A stretch of DNA of 64,000 nucleotides, taken from the NCBI RefSeq assembly GCF_030549525.1, contig NZ_CP130831.1, positions 1-64,000 of the forward strand, given 5' to 3'. The DNA comes from Stenotrophomonas sp. 704A1 (GTDB lineage Bacteria; Pseudomonadota; Gammaproteobacteria; Xanthomonadales; Xanthomonadaceae). The notes beneath the pieces were generated by a model, which was not told the origin of the DNA, made no database searches, and saw nothing but the letters and a program-made list of their open reading frames with translations. Of this stretch, positions 12,528 through 20,823 are shown piece after piece; within the stretch, counting starts at the first letter, position 1, and each line of letters opens with the position of its first letter. A program made the position numbers and the translations under genes.

Positions 12528-12941
12528 ATGGCATTCAGTAGTGGTGGTGGCAAAGGCCCCATGGCAGACATCAACGTCACGCCCCTCGTGGACGTGATGC
12601 TGGTGCTGCTGATCATCTTCATCGTGACCGCGCCGATCATGACCTACCCGATCGCCGTGGACCTGCCGCAGCGCGTGCTCAACCCACCGCCGCAGCTGGT
12701 CGAACCGCCGCCGCCGATCGAACTGAAGATCGACGCCAGCAACCAGGTCTCGTGGAACAACAGCCCGATCAGCACGCACGAACTGCAGCAGCGGATGGAG
12801 CAGGAGGTCCAGCGTGACCCGACCAACCAGCCGGAACTGCGGATCGATGCCAGCCCGGATTCCGAGTACGACGTGATGGCCAAGGTCCTGGCCGCCGCGA
12901 AGAATGCTCAGATGAAGAAGATCGGCTTCGTGCAGCAGTAA
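12528..12941 (+). CDS. exbD2: Biopolymer transport protein ExbD (second copy)
   Basis: The 137-residue paralogue of the preceding gene is nearly identical over its first 45 residues, including the membrane helix and aspartate, but has a quite different periplasmic part. In X. campestris exbD2 is described as dispensable for iron uptake and needed for plant interaction, so the two copies may serve different receptors. It is the last gene before a strong terminator. Confidence 0.94.
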   Translation: MAFSSGGGKGPMADINVTPLVDVMLVLLIIFIVTAPIMTYPIAVDLPQRVLNPPPQLVEPPPPIELKIDASNQVSWNNSPISTHELQQRMEQEVQRDPTNQPELRIDASPDSEYDVMAKVLAAAKNAQMKKIGFVQQ

Positions 12942-12980
12942 TCCGCTACACCGCAATACAACAGTCATGACGCGACTGCG

Positions 12981-13011
12981 GACGCCCCTGGAAACAGGGG
13001 CGTCTTTTTTT
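12981..13011 (+). terminator. Rho-independent terminator of the tonB-exbBDD unit
   Basis: A perfect 10-bp stem, GACGCCCCTG with CAGGGGCGTC, is closed by a GAAA tetraloop and followed by seven T residues. Confidence 0.93.
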
Positions 13012-13105
13012 GTGTGGGTGCGTGCCCGAAACGCGCAACGGGTGGATGCCTGCAGCACCCCGCAGCGCAGGTCGCAGGGTGCCGTGCACCCGTTATGATC
13101 GGCAG

Positions 13106-14566
13106 ATGCTCGCCCTCTTCGATTCCCTGCGCCATTGGCTGGATGGCATCGCCCACCTGGGAACGATCCTGGCGGTGGCCTACCTGTTGTACCTGCTCGC
13201 GCTGACCGGCTGGATCATGCTGCAGAAGCGCGAGCCGGTGGCCACGCTGAGCTGGATCCTGTCGCTGGCGCTGCTGCCCTACCTGGGCCTCTTCATCTAT
13301 TACCTGCTGGGCCCGCAGAAGGTGAAGCGGCAGCGCCTGCGGCGCGGCCGCGCGCGCTCGGGCATGGAACACTACAGCGACGTCTGCCCGCCCGATGCCG
13401 ACTGCACCGAGCTGGCCAAGGTGGCGCAGGCGACCACCGGGCTGGCGCCGAGCACGGCCACCGAAGTCACCTGGCTGGTGGATGGCGCAGCGACCTACGC
13501 TGCCCTGCTGGAGGCGGTTGCACAGGCGCGCGACCACGTGCACCTGGAGTACTACATCTTCAACCCGGACCACGCCGGCACCGCCCTGCGCGACGCGCTG
13601 GTCGAGCGCGCGCGGGCCGGCGTGCAGGTGCGTCTGCTGCTGGATGCGGTCGGCTCCTCGGCGCTGCCGCGCCGCTTCCTGCAGCCGTTGCTGGACGCCG
13701 GCGGCGAGGCCATCTGGTTCCACCCGCGCCAGCTGCTGAAGCCCTTCAAGCGGCCGTGGCTGAACCTGCGTACCCACCGCAAGCTGGTGATCGTCGACGG
13801 CCGGCTGGCGTTCACCGGTGGCATCAACATCACCGATGACGAGGACGAGAGCCGCGACCCGAACGCCTACCGCGACCTGCACATGCGCATCCGCGGCCAC
13901 GTGGTGCGCAGCCTGCAGCTGGTGTTCGCCGAGGACTGGCTGTACGCCAGCGGGCAGGACCACTCACGCTTCGACATCGCCCGGCTGTGGCCGGGCGACA
14001 TGCCGCTGCGGGGCGATGGCCGCATCGATGCCCAGGTGCTGGTGTCCGGGCCGGATTCGGGCTGGGAGACGATCCATCGCCTGCATGTCGCTGCGATCCA
14101 GGAAGCGCGCGAGCGGGTCTGGTTGGTCACCCCGTACTTCGTACCCGGCGAGGCCGCGCGGATGGCGCTGACCTCGGCGGCCCTCGGCGGCCTGGACGTT
14201 CGCCTGCTGGTGCCGAAGATGAGCGACTCCTGGTTCGTCACCCAGGCCGCCCGTTCGTACTTCGACGAGCTGCTGCATGCCGGGGTGAAGATCTATGAGT
14301 ACGGGCCGCGCATGCTGCACACCAAGGCCTTCATCGCCGACGATGACGTCTGCATTGTCGGCAGCGCCAATTTCGACCACCGCAGCTTCCGCCTGAACTT
14401 CGAGCTGTCGATGATGATCAGCGACCGCGACCGGGTGGCCGCGCTGTCGACGCTGCTGCAGGCCGAGTTCGAGCGAGCCAGCCGCGTGCACGACCAGGCC
14501 GGTCGCTCGCTGTGGCTGCATCGGCTGCCCGAGGCATTCGCACGGTTGGCCTCGCCGCTGCTGTAA
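13106..14566 (+). CDS. cls: Cardiolipin synthase
   Basis: This enzyme condenses two phosphatidylglycerol molecules to cardiolipin and glycerol in the inner membrane. The 486-residue protein has two N-terminal membrane helices (about 17-36 and 50-70) and two phospholipase D motifs, HRKLVIVDG and HTKAFIADDD, each followed by the GS/GG-N segment. Length matches ClsA-type enzymes. The start is ATG at 13106, which begins the conserved N-terminal helix. Confidence 0.95.
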   Translation: MLALFDSLRHWLDGIAHLGTILAVAYLLYLLALTGWIMLQKREPVATLSWILSLALLPYLGLFIYYLLGPQKVKRQRLRRGRARSGMEHYSDVCPPDADCTELAKVAQATTGLAPSTATEVTWLVDGAATYAALLEAVAQARDHVHLEYYIFNPDHAGTALRDALVERARAGVQVRLLLDAVGSSALPRRFLQPLLDAGGEAIWFHPRQLLKPFKRPWLNLRTHRKLVIVDGRLAFTGGINITDDEDESRDPNAYRDLHMRIRGHVVRSLQLVFAEDWLYASGQDHSRFDIARLWPGDMPLRGDGRIDAQVLVSGPDSGWETIHRLHVAAIQEARERVWLVTPYFVPGEAARMALTSAALGGLDVRLLVPKMSDSWFVTQAARSYFDELLHAGVKIYEYGPRMLHTKAFIADDDVCIVGSANFDHRSFRLNFELSMMISDRDRVAALSTLLQAEFERASRVHDQAGRSLWLHRLPEAFARLASPLL

Positions 14567-14606
14567 GGCGGCGCTACACTGCGGCGGTCAACGGGGAGAC
14601 TGACGA

Positions 14607-14867
14607 ATGTACTGGTTATACCTGCTGCTGGCGCTGGGCTGCTTCGCCTTCGCGCTGAAGACGCCGAACATGGGCGTGATGTCACTGGCCCTGCTGGGCG
14701 CTCTCGCCTTCCTGCTGGCCTGGGTGCGCGGACGCTATGTCGCGCGCTTTGGCGACCTTCAGCGCGACCCGGCGACACTGGTCGACAGCGATGAGCTGCG
14801 TCGCCTGCACGAGCAGGCCCGGACCGGCCAGACCGACCGTGGCGACCCTCCCTCCTTCTCCCCGTAG
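14607..14867 (+). CDS. Small two-helix membrane protein of unknown function
   Basis: The 86-residue protein has two hydrophobic helices (about 3-18 and 24-42) and a charged C-terminal tail. It lies between cls and pdxJ with a 9-bp gap to pdxJ, so it is probably co-transcribed with it. The start is ATG at 14607, preceded by GGGGAG. No family is recognised. Confidence 0.75.
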   Translation: MYWLYLLLALGCFAFALKTPNMGVMSLALLGALAFLLAWVRGRYVARFGDLQRDPATLVDSDELRRLHEQARTGQTDRGDPPSFSP

Positions 14868-14876
14868 TTCCGTTCC

Positions 14877-15620
14877 ATGACCCAGCTCAGCGTCAACGTC
14901 AACAAGATCGCCGTCCTGCGCAACTCGCGCGGCGGTGCCGAACCGGACGTGCTGCGTGCCGCCCAGGCCTGCCTGGACGCCGGCGCGCACGGCATCACGG
15001 TGCACCCGCGCCCGGACCGCCGCCACATCACCGCCGAGGATGTGCTGGGGCTGTCCACGCTGACCCGTGCCCGCGGCGTTGAGTTCAACATCGAAGGCAA
15101 TCCGTTCGCGCCGCCGCGCGAGGGCTACCCCGGCCTGCTGCCGCTGTGCGCGCAGACCCGCCCGGCGCAGGCCACGCTGGTTCCCGATGGCGATGGCCAG
15201 ATCACCTCCGACCATGGCTTCGACTTCGAACGCGACGGCCAGCGACTGCGCCCGCTGGTGGCCGAACTGAAGGCGATGGGCTGCCGGGTAAGCCTGTTTG
15301 TCGACGCCGGCAACCCGCTGCTGGAGCAGGCCGCCGACGTGGGCGCCGACCGCATCGAGCTGTACACCGGCCCCTACGCCGAGGCCCATGCCGCCGGCGA
15401 CGCGCGCGCCATGCTGGCGCTGTTCGCCACCGCCGCGCGCCGTGCCCAGGCCGTCGGCCTGGGGGTGAATGCCGGCCACGACCTGTCGCAGGACAACCTG
15501 CGTGACTTCCTGGCCGCCGTGCCGCAGGTGCTGGAAGTGTCGATCGGCCACGCGCTGATCGGCGAGGCGCTGTACGACGGCCTGGATGCCACGGTGAAGG
15601 GCTACCTGGCACTGCTGTAG
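14877..15620 (+). CDS. pdxJ: Pyridoxine 5'-phosphate synthase
   Basis: PdxJ joins 1-deoxyxylulose 5-phosphate and 3-amino-2-oxopropyl phosphate in the last ring-forming step of vitamin B6 synthesis. The 247-residue TIM barrel shows the family motifs [38 protein letters not shown] and [10 protein letters not shown]. Length is normal. The start is ATG at 14877. Confidence 0.96.
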   Translation: MTQLSVNVNKIAVLRNSRGGAEPDVLRAAQACLDAGAHGITVHPRPDRRHITAEDVLGLSTLTRARGVEFNIEGNPFAPPREGYPGLLPLCAQTRPAQATLVPDGDGQITSDHGFDFERDGQRLRPLVAELKAMGCRVSLFVDAGNPLLEQAADVGADRIELYTGPYAEAHAAGDARAMLALFATAARRAQAVGLGVNAGHDLSQDNLRDFLAAVPQVLEVSIGHALIGEALYDGLDATVKGYLALL

Positions 15621-15926
15621 CGGTGCGTGGCGCTGGCCGCGGGTTCCCTCGCCGCCTGTCCCGGCAGATCAACGCCTGAAGCGGTGCGCCAGTTCCTGGC
15701 GCGCCGACCGATCTTCCCATCGCAGCTGCTGAGACACCCGTGGCCCATGCTGGGCTGCCGCGGCGATGGCGCGCGCCCGGTCCCCACGCCTTGCCACCCT
15801 GTGGACAAGTCTGGGGTCAACGTGCGGCCCGATCCGCCTCCGCGCCTACAGCTACATGAATCCTGGCCGCTTGCGCCGCCTGTGGTTAGCAATAATACTA
15901 ACAGCCCGTAACGGCCGGAGGGCACC
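15621..15926. other. Gene-free leader of the interrupted radical SAM gene
   Basis: This 306-bp gap holds no supported gene. Its last 127 bp contain a DnaA-box-like word (TGTGGACAA, 15800-15808), a promoter and a LexA box. The 102 bp from 15800 to 15901 align without a gap with 16376-16477 of the inserted element (79 of 102 identical by hand count). Confidence 0.75.
15871..15901 (+). promoter_or_regulatory. LexA-controlled promoter of the host radical SAM gene
   Basis: The palindrome TTAGCAATAATACTAA at 15886-15901 fits the Xanthomonad LexA box TTAG-N6-TACTA exactly. It covers a likely -10 (TAATAC, 15893-15898) placed 16 bp after a likely -35 (TTGCGC, 15871-15876). LexA bound here would block the promoter until DNA damage. 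PA0069, the Pseudomonas homologue, is a known SOS gene. Confidence 0.85.
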
Positions 15927-16199
15927 ATGCAGCACCCCCCTCGCAACGCCCAGGCCGCCATCAAGGGCCGGGGTTCCACGTCCCATCTTGCGGGGCGTTT
16001 CGAAAGCACCGTCAGCGAGGCGGTGGACGACGGCTGGGCAGTGGACGAAAGCGAGGAGTTCCTCGCCCCACGCCTGCGCACCGAAGTACGCGCGGAGACC
16101 GCCCGCAGCATCATCAGCCGCAACACTTCCCCGGACGTCGGCTTCAGCCAGTCGGTGAATCCGTATCGCGGCTGCGAGCACGGTGCGAACGTGCCGTAA
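15927..16199 (+). pseudogene. 5' part of the host PA0069-family radical SAM gene, cut by the island
   Basis: The first 86 codons match the N-terminus of the element-borne copy (shared [12 protein letters not shown] and [10 protein letters not shown]). Homology stops after the first cluster cysteine (C83) at about position 16183; four foreign codons and a stop follow. The missing 3' part resumes at 37875 on the same strand. The product here cannot bind an iron-sulfur cluster. The start is ATG at 15927 after GGAGGGCACC. Confidence 0.92.
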
Positions 16200-16206
16200 G
16201 TGCTCA
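16198..16206 (+). repeat. Subterminal island repeat, left outer copy
   Basis: AAGTGCTCA lies about 15 bp inside the left junction. The reverse complement occurs at 16249-16257 and near the right end at 37842-37850. These may be recombinase binding sites. Confidence 0.45.
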
Positions 16207-16248
16207 CGGCAATTATTTATATAAAACAATCACATATGCTCATTCTGA

Positions 16249-16257
16249 TGAGCACTT
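16249..16257 (-). repeat. Subterminal island repeat, left inner copy
   Basis: TGAGCACTT is the reverse complement of the left outer copy. It overlaps a small hairpin, TGCTCAT with ATGAGCA. Confidence 0.4.
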
Positions 16258-16446
16258 CGCACACTGAATGCAACCCGCGCCTCTCTGCTAAGGCCAATGG
16301 AACGCCTCCTAGTTCGTGCCCGCACTTGGAAGTACCCAACGAGCCGTCTGGCTCAACGGCGCCTGCCTTGAAAGGTGTGGATAACTCTGGGGGCAATGGG
16401 ACGTCGAATTCAGCTCAGTCCCTACGGCTACATGAATCCCCGTCAG

Positions 16447-16477
16447 TTGCGCTGCCTGTGGTTAGCAATAATACTAA
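16447..16477 (+). promoter_or_regulatory. LexA-controlled promoter of the island radical SAM gene
   Basis: A second TTAGCAATAATACTAA (16462-16477) has the same -35 (TTGCGC, 16447-16452), the same 16-bp spacer and the same -10 (TAATAC, 16469-16474) as the host promoter. The substitute gene is thus wired to the same SOS control. Confidence 0.85.
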
Positions 16478-16504
16478 TTGCTCGCTGTAGGGCTTGGGGG
16501 AGAT

Positions 16505-17596
16505 ATGGAACAAGACGCTCGCAAGGTCCAGGCGCCAATCAAAGGCCGAGGCTCCGCCTCACGCGTACCGAGCAGGTTCGATACGACAGCGACAGTCGGA
16601 ATCGATGATGGCTGGGAATCAGTCTATGAAGATCTTCGCGAGATGCCCTCGCTGAGGACTGAGGTAACTGAAGAGCGGGCGCGGAGTGTGATCAGCCGGA
16701 ACACTTCACCTGATGTTGGCTTCAGCGCATCGGTCAATCCCTACAGAGGTTGTGAACATGGATGTGTCTACTGCTTCGCCAGACCCTCGCACGCCTACCT
16801 GAGCCTATCGCCGGGTTTGGACTTTGAGACGAAGCTCTTTGCCAAGACGAATGCCGCAGAGCGATTGCGTAGTGAGCTGAGCCGCCCGAGCTACAAATGT
16901 GCAGCAATCGCTCTAGGCATCAACACAGATGGCTACCAGCCTATCGAAAGGAGTTATCAGATTACCCGCCAATGCCTTGAGCTCCTGGCCGAGACGCGCC
17001 ACCCTGTGAGCTTCGTCACCAAGAGTGCGCTGATCACTCGCGACATCAACCTGCTCGCAGCGATGGCGAAGGATCGTCTGGTCACGGTCTACTTCTCCGT
17101 GACCACACTTGATCGAAAGCTGTCAGCTAAGCTCGAGCCCAGGGCAGCGGCACCGCATGCGAGATTGAGGGCGATGGATGCACTGCATAGAGCCGGCGTT
17201 CCGGTAGGAGTACTGGTTGCCCCAGTAATTCCCCGCATCACTGACAACGAGCTCGAGGCGATCCTCGAAGCAGCTCATGCCCATGGAGCGCGGGCTGCAG
17301 GGTATGTGTTGCTGCGCCTACCCAACGAGATCAAGGAAATCTGGAAAGAATGGCTGGAGCTGCACTATCCGGATCGGGCGGAACATGTGCTGAGCCTGAT
17401 GCGCCAACTGCATGGTGGGAAGGAATACGACTCTACCTTCGGAACGCGCATGCGTGGTACCGGGCCCTTCGCAGATCTCCTGGCGCAGCGTTTCAAGAAG
17501 GCACACCGGCAGCTTGGCTTCACAAAGCTCCCGCCTCTGAACACAGAACTGTTCCAGCCTCCTAGGGAGTACTCCCCACAAGGCCAACTCTTCTAA
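16505..17596 (+). CDS. Complete PA0069-family radical SAM protein carried by the island
   Basis: The 363-residue protein resembles spore photoproduct lyase-like radical SAM enzymes. The cluster motif is C83-EHG-C87-VY-C90, followed by PSHAYLSLSPGLDFETK, and the C-terminus is FGTRMRGTG...YSPQGQLF. It is a clear but diverged homologue of the host gene that the island has cut. The base composition is lower in GC than the host copy. ATG at 16505 follows GGGGGAG. The substrate of the family is not established; SOS control and the lyase-like fold suggest DNA damage handling. It probably replaces the lost host function. Confidence 0.92.
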   Translation: MEQDARKVQAPIKGRGSASRVPSRFDTTATVGIDDGWESVYEDLREMPSLRTEVTEERARSVISRNTSPDVGFSASVNPYRGCEHGCVYCFARPSHAYLSLSPGLDFETKLFAKTNAAERLRSELSRPSYKCAAIALGINTDGYQPIERSYQITRQCLELLAETRHPVSFVTKSALITRDINLLAAMAKDRLVTVYFSVTTLDRKLSAKLEPRAAAPHARLRAMDALHRAGVPVGVLVAPVIPRITDNELEAILEAAHAHGARAAGYVLLRLPNEIKEIWKEWLELHYPDRAEHVLSLMRQLHGGKEYDSTFGTRMRGTGPFADLLAQRFKKAHRQLGFTKLPPLNTELFQPPREYSPQGQLF

Positions 17597-17696
17597 CGCC
17601 GAAAAGAGCGATCGCTGCAGGCATCTAGGGACGAAACGGTCTCACGCCGTGAGACAGGCTGAGCCTAGCCTTCCAACGACGAAGGAGAGCAAACCT

Positions 17697-18029
17697 ATGA
17701 ACTGGCTGAAGCTACTGCGCTTGTACTTCCCCGCCCTGCTGGCCGCTTTCCTGTCCTTGATCTGCGCGCTCATAGTGTCCTCGCTAAGCGGCAACAGCAT
17801 GACCAGAGGGTTCTATCAGGCGATGATCTGGCTCCCAGTGGCCGGAATGGTTTACGCCTTCATTCTCGGGGCTTGGACAACCTATCGCTGCAGGCAAGCG
17901 GAGCTCGGACTTGGTCCAACCTGCCCCTACTGTGGCGGCCCGCTTGGCCCTGAGAAACAAGGCCGATACAGCTTGCATCGGACATGTATGGCTTGCGGCA
18001 AGCATGCAAATGAGCGCCACTACCGCTAA
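17697..18029 (+). CDS. Small membrane protein with a C-terminal zinc ribbon
   Basis: The 110-residue protein has two hydrophobic helices (about 9-29 and 41-61) and then CPYCGG and CMACGK, two Cys-X2-Cys knuckles that can hold one zinc ion. ATG at 17697 follows GAAGGAGAGC. It lies 100 bp after the radical SAM gene on the same strand. No family is recognised; it may be island cargo or part of the mobility module. Confidence 0.75.
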   Translation: MNWLKLLRLYFPALLAAFLSLICALIVSSLSGNSMTRGFYQAMIWLPVAGMVYAFILGAWTTYRCRQAELGLGPTCPYCGGPLGPEKQGRYSLHRTCMACGKHANERHYR

Positions 18030-18339
18030 CGGTAGCTAGAGGTCAAAGGACCTCGGACATGGTTGCCTACAGGCAAAAAAGTTGAAGCGTTGCATGCTGC
18101 AGCACCGAGTCAGCTCCGCAGCGAGCGCACAATCTGCGCACTGGCCTTGGAGAAAATGCGACCTGAGTCGCACAAACTTCGTTCTGTGAAATCGGTCTAA
18201 GAACGCATCCTTCCTTCTGAGCGTAACGCATTGAGTTCCCACAACCAACTGTTCGAAGATTGAGGCTGTCTGAGCGATCTCCGACAAGAATTTTTCCAGT
18301 CTTGAACTGGGAACAATGGTGCGACTATGTTCTCGCGCC
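18030..18339. other. Gene-free region before the integrase remnant
   Basis: No supported gene lies in these 310 bases. A minus-strand open frame at 18036-18341 has no recognisable domain or ribosome binding site. Confidence 0.5.
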
Positions 18340-19456
18340 ATGACGATCTATGACGCTGAAATCCGGCACGTAAAAGCGCCAAAAGCAAAGGATCAAAGCG
18401 CTGGGAAGCGCACACATTCAAAACGATCCGAAGATGCCGGCACACCGCTACCAGCAGGTTTCAGCTTCCTGGTCAGCCGAAACACGGCAATGGCCATCGA
18501 GCCAGCGTTTGAGTTTCTTTGCTATGAAACCCTGACCAGGGAAAAGCGACCGTCTCTCGTCTGTTCCCCTGCATCAGCAAAAGGCTGGGCTGAGGACCTC
18601 ATAGACTTCCATCACTACCTCGATGCGAGAGACAGAACGTTCGAGCTGATCGATGAAGAGCTTCTTCAAAACTATGCATACGATCTAAACAACAGCATTT
18701 CGCCTGTGACCTTTAGGAAGTTTGCGGCAAGTACGATACGTCGCCGCTGGTCAACATTGACCAAGGCAATCCGGTTCTGCCAGAGCCGTGGCTACCTGAA
18801 AAAGCCGCTTCGCTATCGTAGAGGTGCAGACGCCACAGGGCACCGCTCTCAACCTCGACGTTGGAGTGAAGCTTCCGGGTCTCAATGAGGCGGACGAACA
18901 CGTTACCGCGCTGCATATAGACACACTCAATGGCGTGTTCGATCAGCTTGGGCCCAGTCCCACCCATGTGGAGGACGGGGAACTCATCATCAACGATGGC
19001 CTGACAGGCCCACGCCTTATGGCAGAGCTCTGCAGGCATGCTGGACTTAGAAGAGCAGAAGTCTGCGATCTGAAAGCTCAGACAGTTCTGAACGCGATCA
19101 CGAATGGAAAGGACAACTTTGTTCAAGTCGCGATCCAGGTGATGGGCAAGGGATCGAAGAAGCGGAAGGTGCCGGTTCCCGTTTGGCTTCTCAACGCGCT
19201 CAAAAGATATGCCGTGGAGGAGAGAGCCCGCCTACTTGGGCCGAGGACAGCCAGGGGCGGAATGGACCACGGCTTCCTCTTCGTTCAAAGGACCAAGAAC
19301 TCGCGCTACAAAGGCAAACCAGTCACTCCCGAAACACTCAATCGCGTCTTCGCCAGAGCGCGAGACGAGTATCTGAAGAAGCTGGCAAGCAAAGACGACA
19401 TAGCTTATTCGCCGCCACGCGGGATCTGGCAAGAAGCTGTAGTCAGACTTGCTTAG
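18340..19456 (+). pseudogene. Decayed tyrosine recombinase/integrase
   Basis: The first part (ATG at 18340) looks like the core-binding domain of a phage-type integrase. At 18799-18804 a run of five A residues shifts the frame; with four A residues the reading would go straight on as LKSRFAIVEVQTPQG. The second part has the catalytic arginine region LRRAEVCDLK and the lysine region KGSKKRKVPVP, but the frame ends soon after AYSPP, exactly where the HxLRHT box should begin, and the catalytic tyrosine is absent. A deletion seems to have joined it to a convergent gene. The protein is very likely inactive. Confidence 0.8.
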
Positions 19457-20098
19457 TGTTCCCAATGCTTGCTTGTGAGAGAGCCAGTCTGTTCGACTTC
19501 GTATCTCGCGGCTCAGCACGGTGACTGCCGCCGATTCATCGCCGCCGGTGCTCAAGAACTGACTGGCGGCTCCTCGAATTGATGACCAAAGCACATACCG
19601 CTTGCGTCCCAAGCTCAGCTGAAGCCAGCCTTCTTCCTGCACGCGTAAGATCTCCTCTGCGTGCTGAATCCCGATTCGATGCTTGCGTAGCAGTGACACG
19701 AGATAGGCGGCAACTTCTCGGTCGGAGAGCTGACGCCAAAGCCACTGACGGTCGTGTGCTCCAAGCGAGGGGCACCAGGCTCTCAATGCACGGGTTAGCG
19801 AAGCACCCAGATCGTCTGGCAGCTGACTGCTTTCCCGATAGCTCCAGCTTATAGGGTCGTAAAGAGAGCGCCTTGTAGAACCGTTTGACGAGCCCGTCTC
19901 AGCCAGAACCCCCGCTGCCTTAAGGAATAGCAGCAAGTGCTGCGCAGTAGCTGGGTCAGCGGCTACAGGTGCGGAGATCGAAGTCGAGCGCTCAAGCGCA
20001 CACCACGCGCATGCGTAGAACGGCCCAAGCGATACCAGTAGCGCATCGAGGTCTGGCCACGGGGAGATGAGGGTCTGTTGGTCACGCCCATAGATCAC
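19232..20098 (-). CDS. Unknown protein, probably 3'-truncated, convergent with the integrase
   Basis: From GTG at 20098 the frame encodes about 225 plausible residues, including DREVAAYLVSLLRKHRIG and SLGRKRYVLWSSIRGAASQF. Beyond about 19415 it is only the antisense of the integrase gene, so the true C-terminus was probably lost in the deletion that also cut the integrase. I do not recognise the family. It is divergent from the XRE regulator (120-bp gap). It may have been an accessory of the recombinase or a regulator. Confidence 0.5.
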   Translation of the reverse strand: MIYGRDQQTLISPWPDLDALLVSLGPFYACAWCALERSTSISAPVAADPATAQHLLLFLKAAGVLAETGSSNGSTRRSLYDPISWSYRESSQLPDDLGASLTRALRAWCPSLGAHDRQWLWRQLSDREVAAYLVSLLRKHRIGIQHAEEILRVQEEGWLQLSLGRKRYVLWSSIRGAASQFLSTGGDESAAVTVLSREIRSRTDWLSHKQALGTLSKSDYSFLPDPAWRRISYVVFACQLLQILVSRSGEDAIECFGSDWFAFVARVLGPLNEEEAVVHSAPGCPRPK

Positions 20099-20218
20099 TC
20101 GATCCCCGGCAGTTCAACCAGCTCCGATGCTAGCAAGCTGCCGGGAACCCGTCCACACAATTTTCATGTATTCGCTGCCTCGGCCATAGATTCCATTCCG
20201 CCCCTACAGGCGGACCCG

Positions 20219-20494
20219 ATGGCTACTAAAACGATCTACCAAAGTGCATACCTTCGGTTGGTCGGCCAGCTTCGCGAGCGACGTGAGTCCCTGGGGATCA
20301 GTCAAGCCAAGCTGGCTTCCCATCTGGGATGGCCCCAGCAGAGAATTTCTTCGGTCGAGTCCGGCGCACGGCGCCTGGATGTTCTGGAGTTTTGTCTCAT
20401 CGCCTCTGCCCTGGGGCTCTCCCCTACCGAGGTCTCTGAGCACGTATCGAAGCTGGTGAAGAGCGTGCGTGCCAGCCAGATTAAGGACAGATAG
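20219..20494 (+). CDS. XRE-family helix-turn-helix transcriptional regulator
   Basis: The 91-residue protein consists mainly of one Cro/C1-type helix-turn-helix: LRERRESLGISQAKLASHLG, then WPQQRISSVESGARRLDVLE. ATG at 20219 gives the usual length for a small XRE repressor; the frame is open further upstream but without domain support. It is divergent from the unknown gene ending near 19.4 kb and may control it. Confidence 0.85.
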   Translation: MATKTIYQSAYLRLVGQLRERRESLGISQAKLASHLGWPQQRISSVESGARRLDVLEFCLIASALGLSPTEVSEHVSKLVKSVRASQIKDR

Positions 20495-20753
20495 CGTCGG
20501 ACGAATCGCCCGCAGAGATCAGAGCCTCTGGATCCAGTGGCTCTCTCCAGATCCGAACACAGAATCGGAGGTCCCAGTCGAGGCCATCCTTCCCTAGCAC
20601 ATTCAGATGCAGCACATCATCTTCCCCGAGACTACACATGTAGATCCTATGCGGGAGAACATGTACGTCATCGATTCCTATCTCTAGTCGGTACAAATGG
20701 CAGCAATAACCGCGTTGGAAGGCAACAAAGGTGGATGCAATTGCCCTAACCAA
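20481..20753 (-). CDS. Hypothetical small protein convergent with the XRE gene
   Basis: The frame encodes 90 residues from a TTG start and overlaps the 3' end of the XRE gene by 14 bp. The composition (balanced charged and hydrophobic residues, WDLRFCVRIWREPLD) looks protein-like, but no family or good ribosome binding site is seen. Confidence 0.35.
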   Translation of the reverse strand: MVRAIASTFVAFQRGYCCHLYRLEIGIDDVHVLPHRIYMCSLGEDDVLHLNVLGKDGLDWDLRFCVRIWREPLDPEALISAGDSSDAICP

Positions 20754-20823
20754 CAGGGACTAGCGTGGGGAGCGTTGCGCTAGCCCCGCTCCTCAGGAGA
20801 TCCGCCTATCCATGCAGACAGCG

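Larger units (their letters stand above)
16200..16504. other. Left end of the island: leader of the substitute gene
   Basis: No gene can be supported here. An open frame over 16200-16490 lacks a ribosome binding site and is explained by the conserved promoter block. The stretch 16205-16250 is AT-rich. From 16376 the sequence becomes homologous to the leader of the host radical SAM gene, beginning with a perfect DnaA-type word TGTGGATAA (16376-16384). Confidence 0.6.

Noticed and set aside
16200..16490. 96-codon frame at the left end of the island
   Set aside because: Its conserved part is explained by the promoter block shared with the host gene; no ribosome binding site and the two copies diverge outside that block.
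18797..18826. Programmed frameshift in the integrase
   Set aside because: A five-A run is a weak slip site and the needed shift is +1; since the 3' end is also destroyed, decay is the simpler reading.
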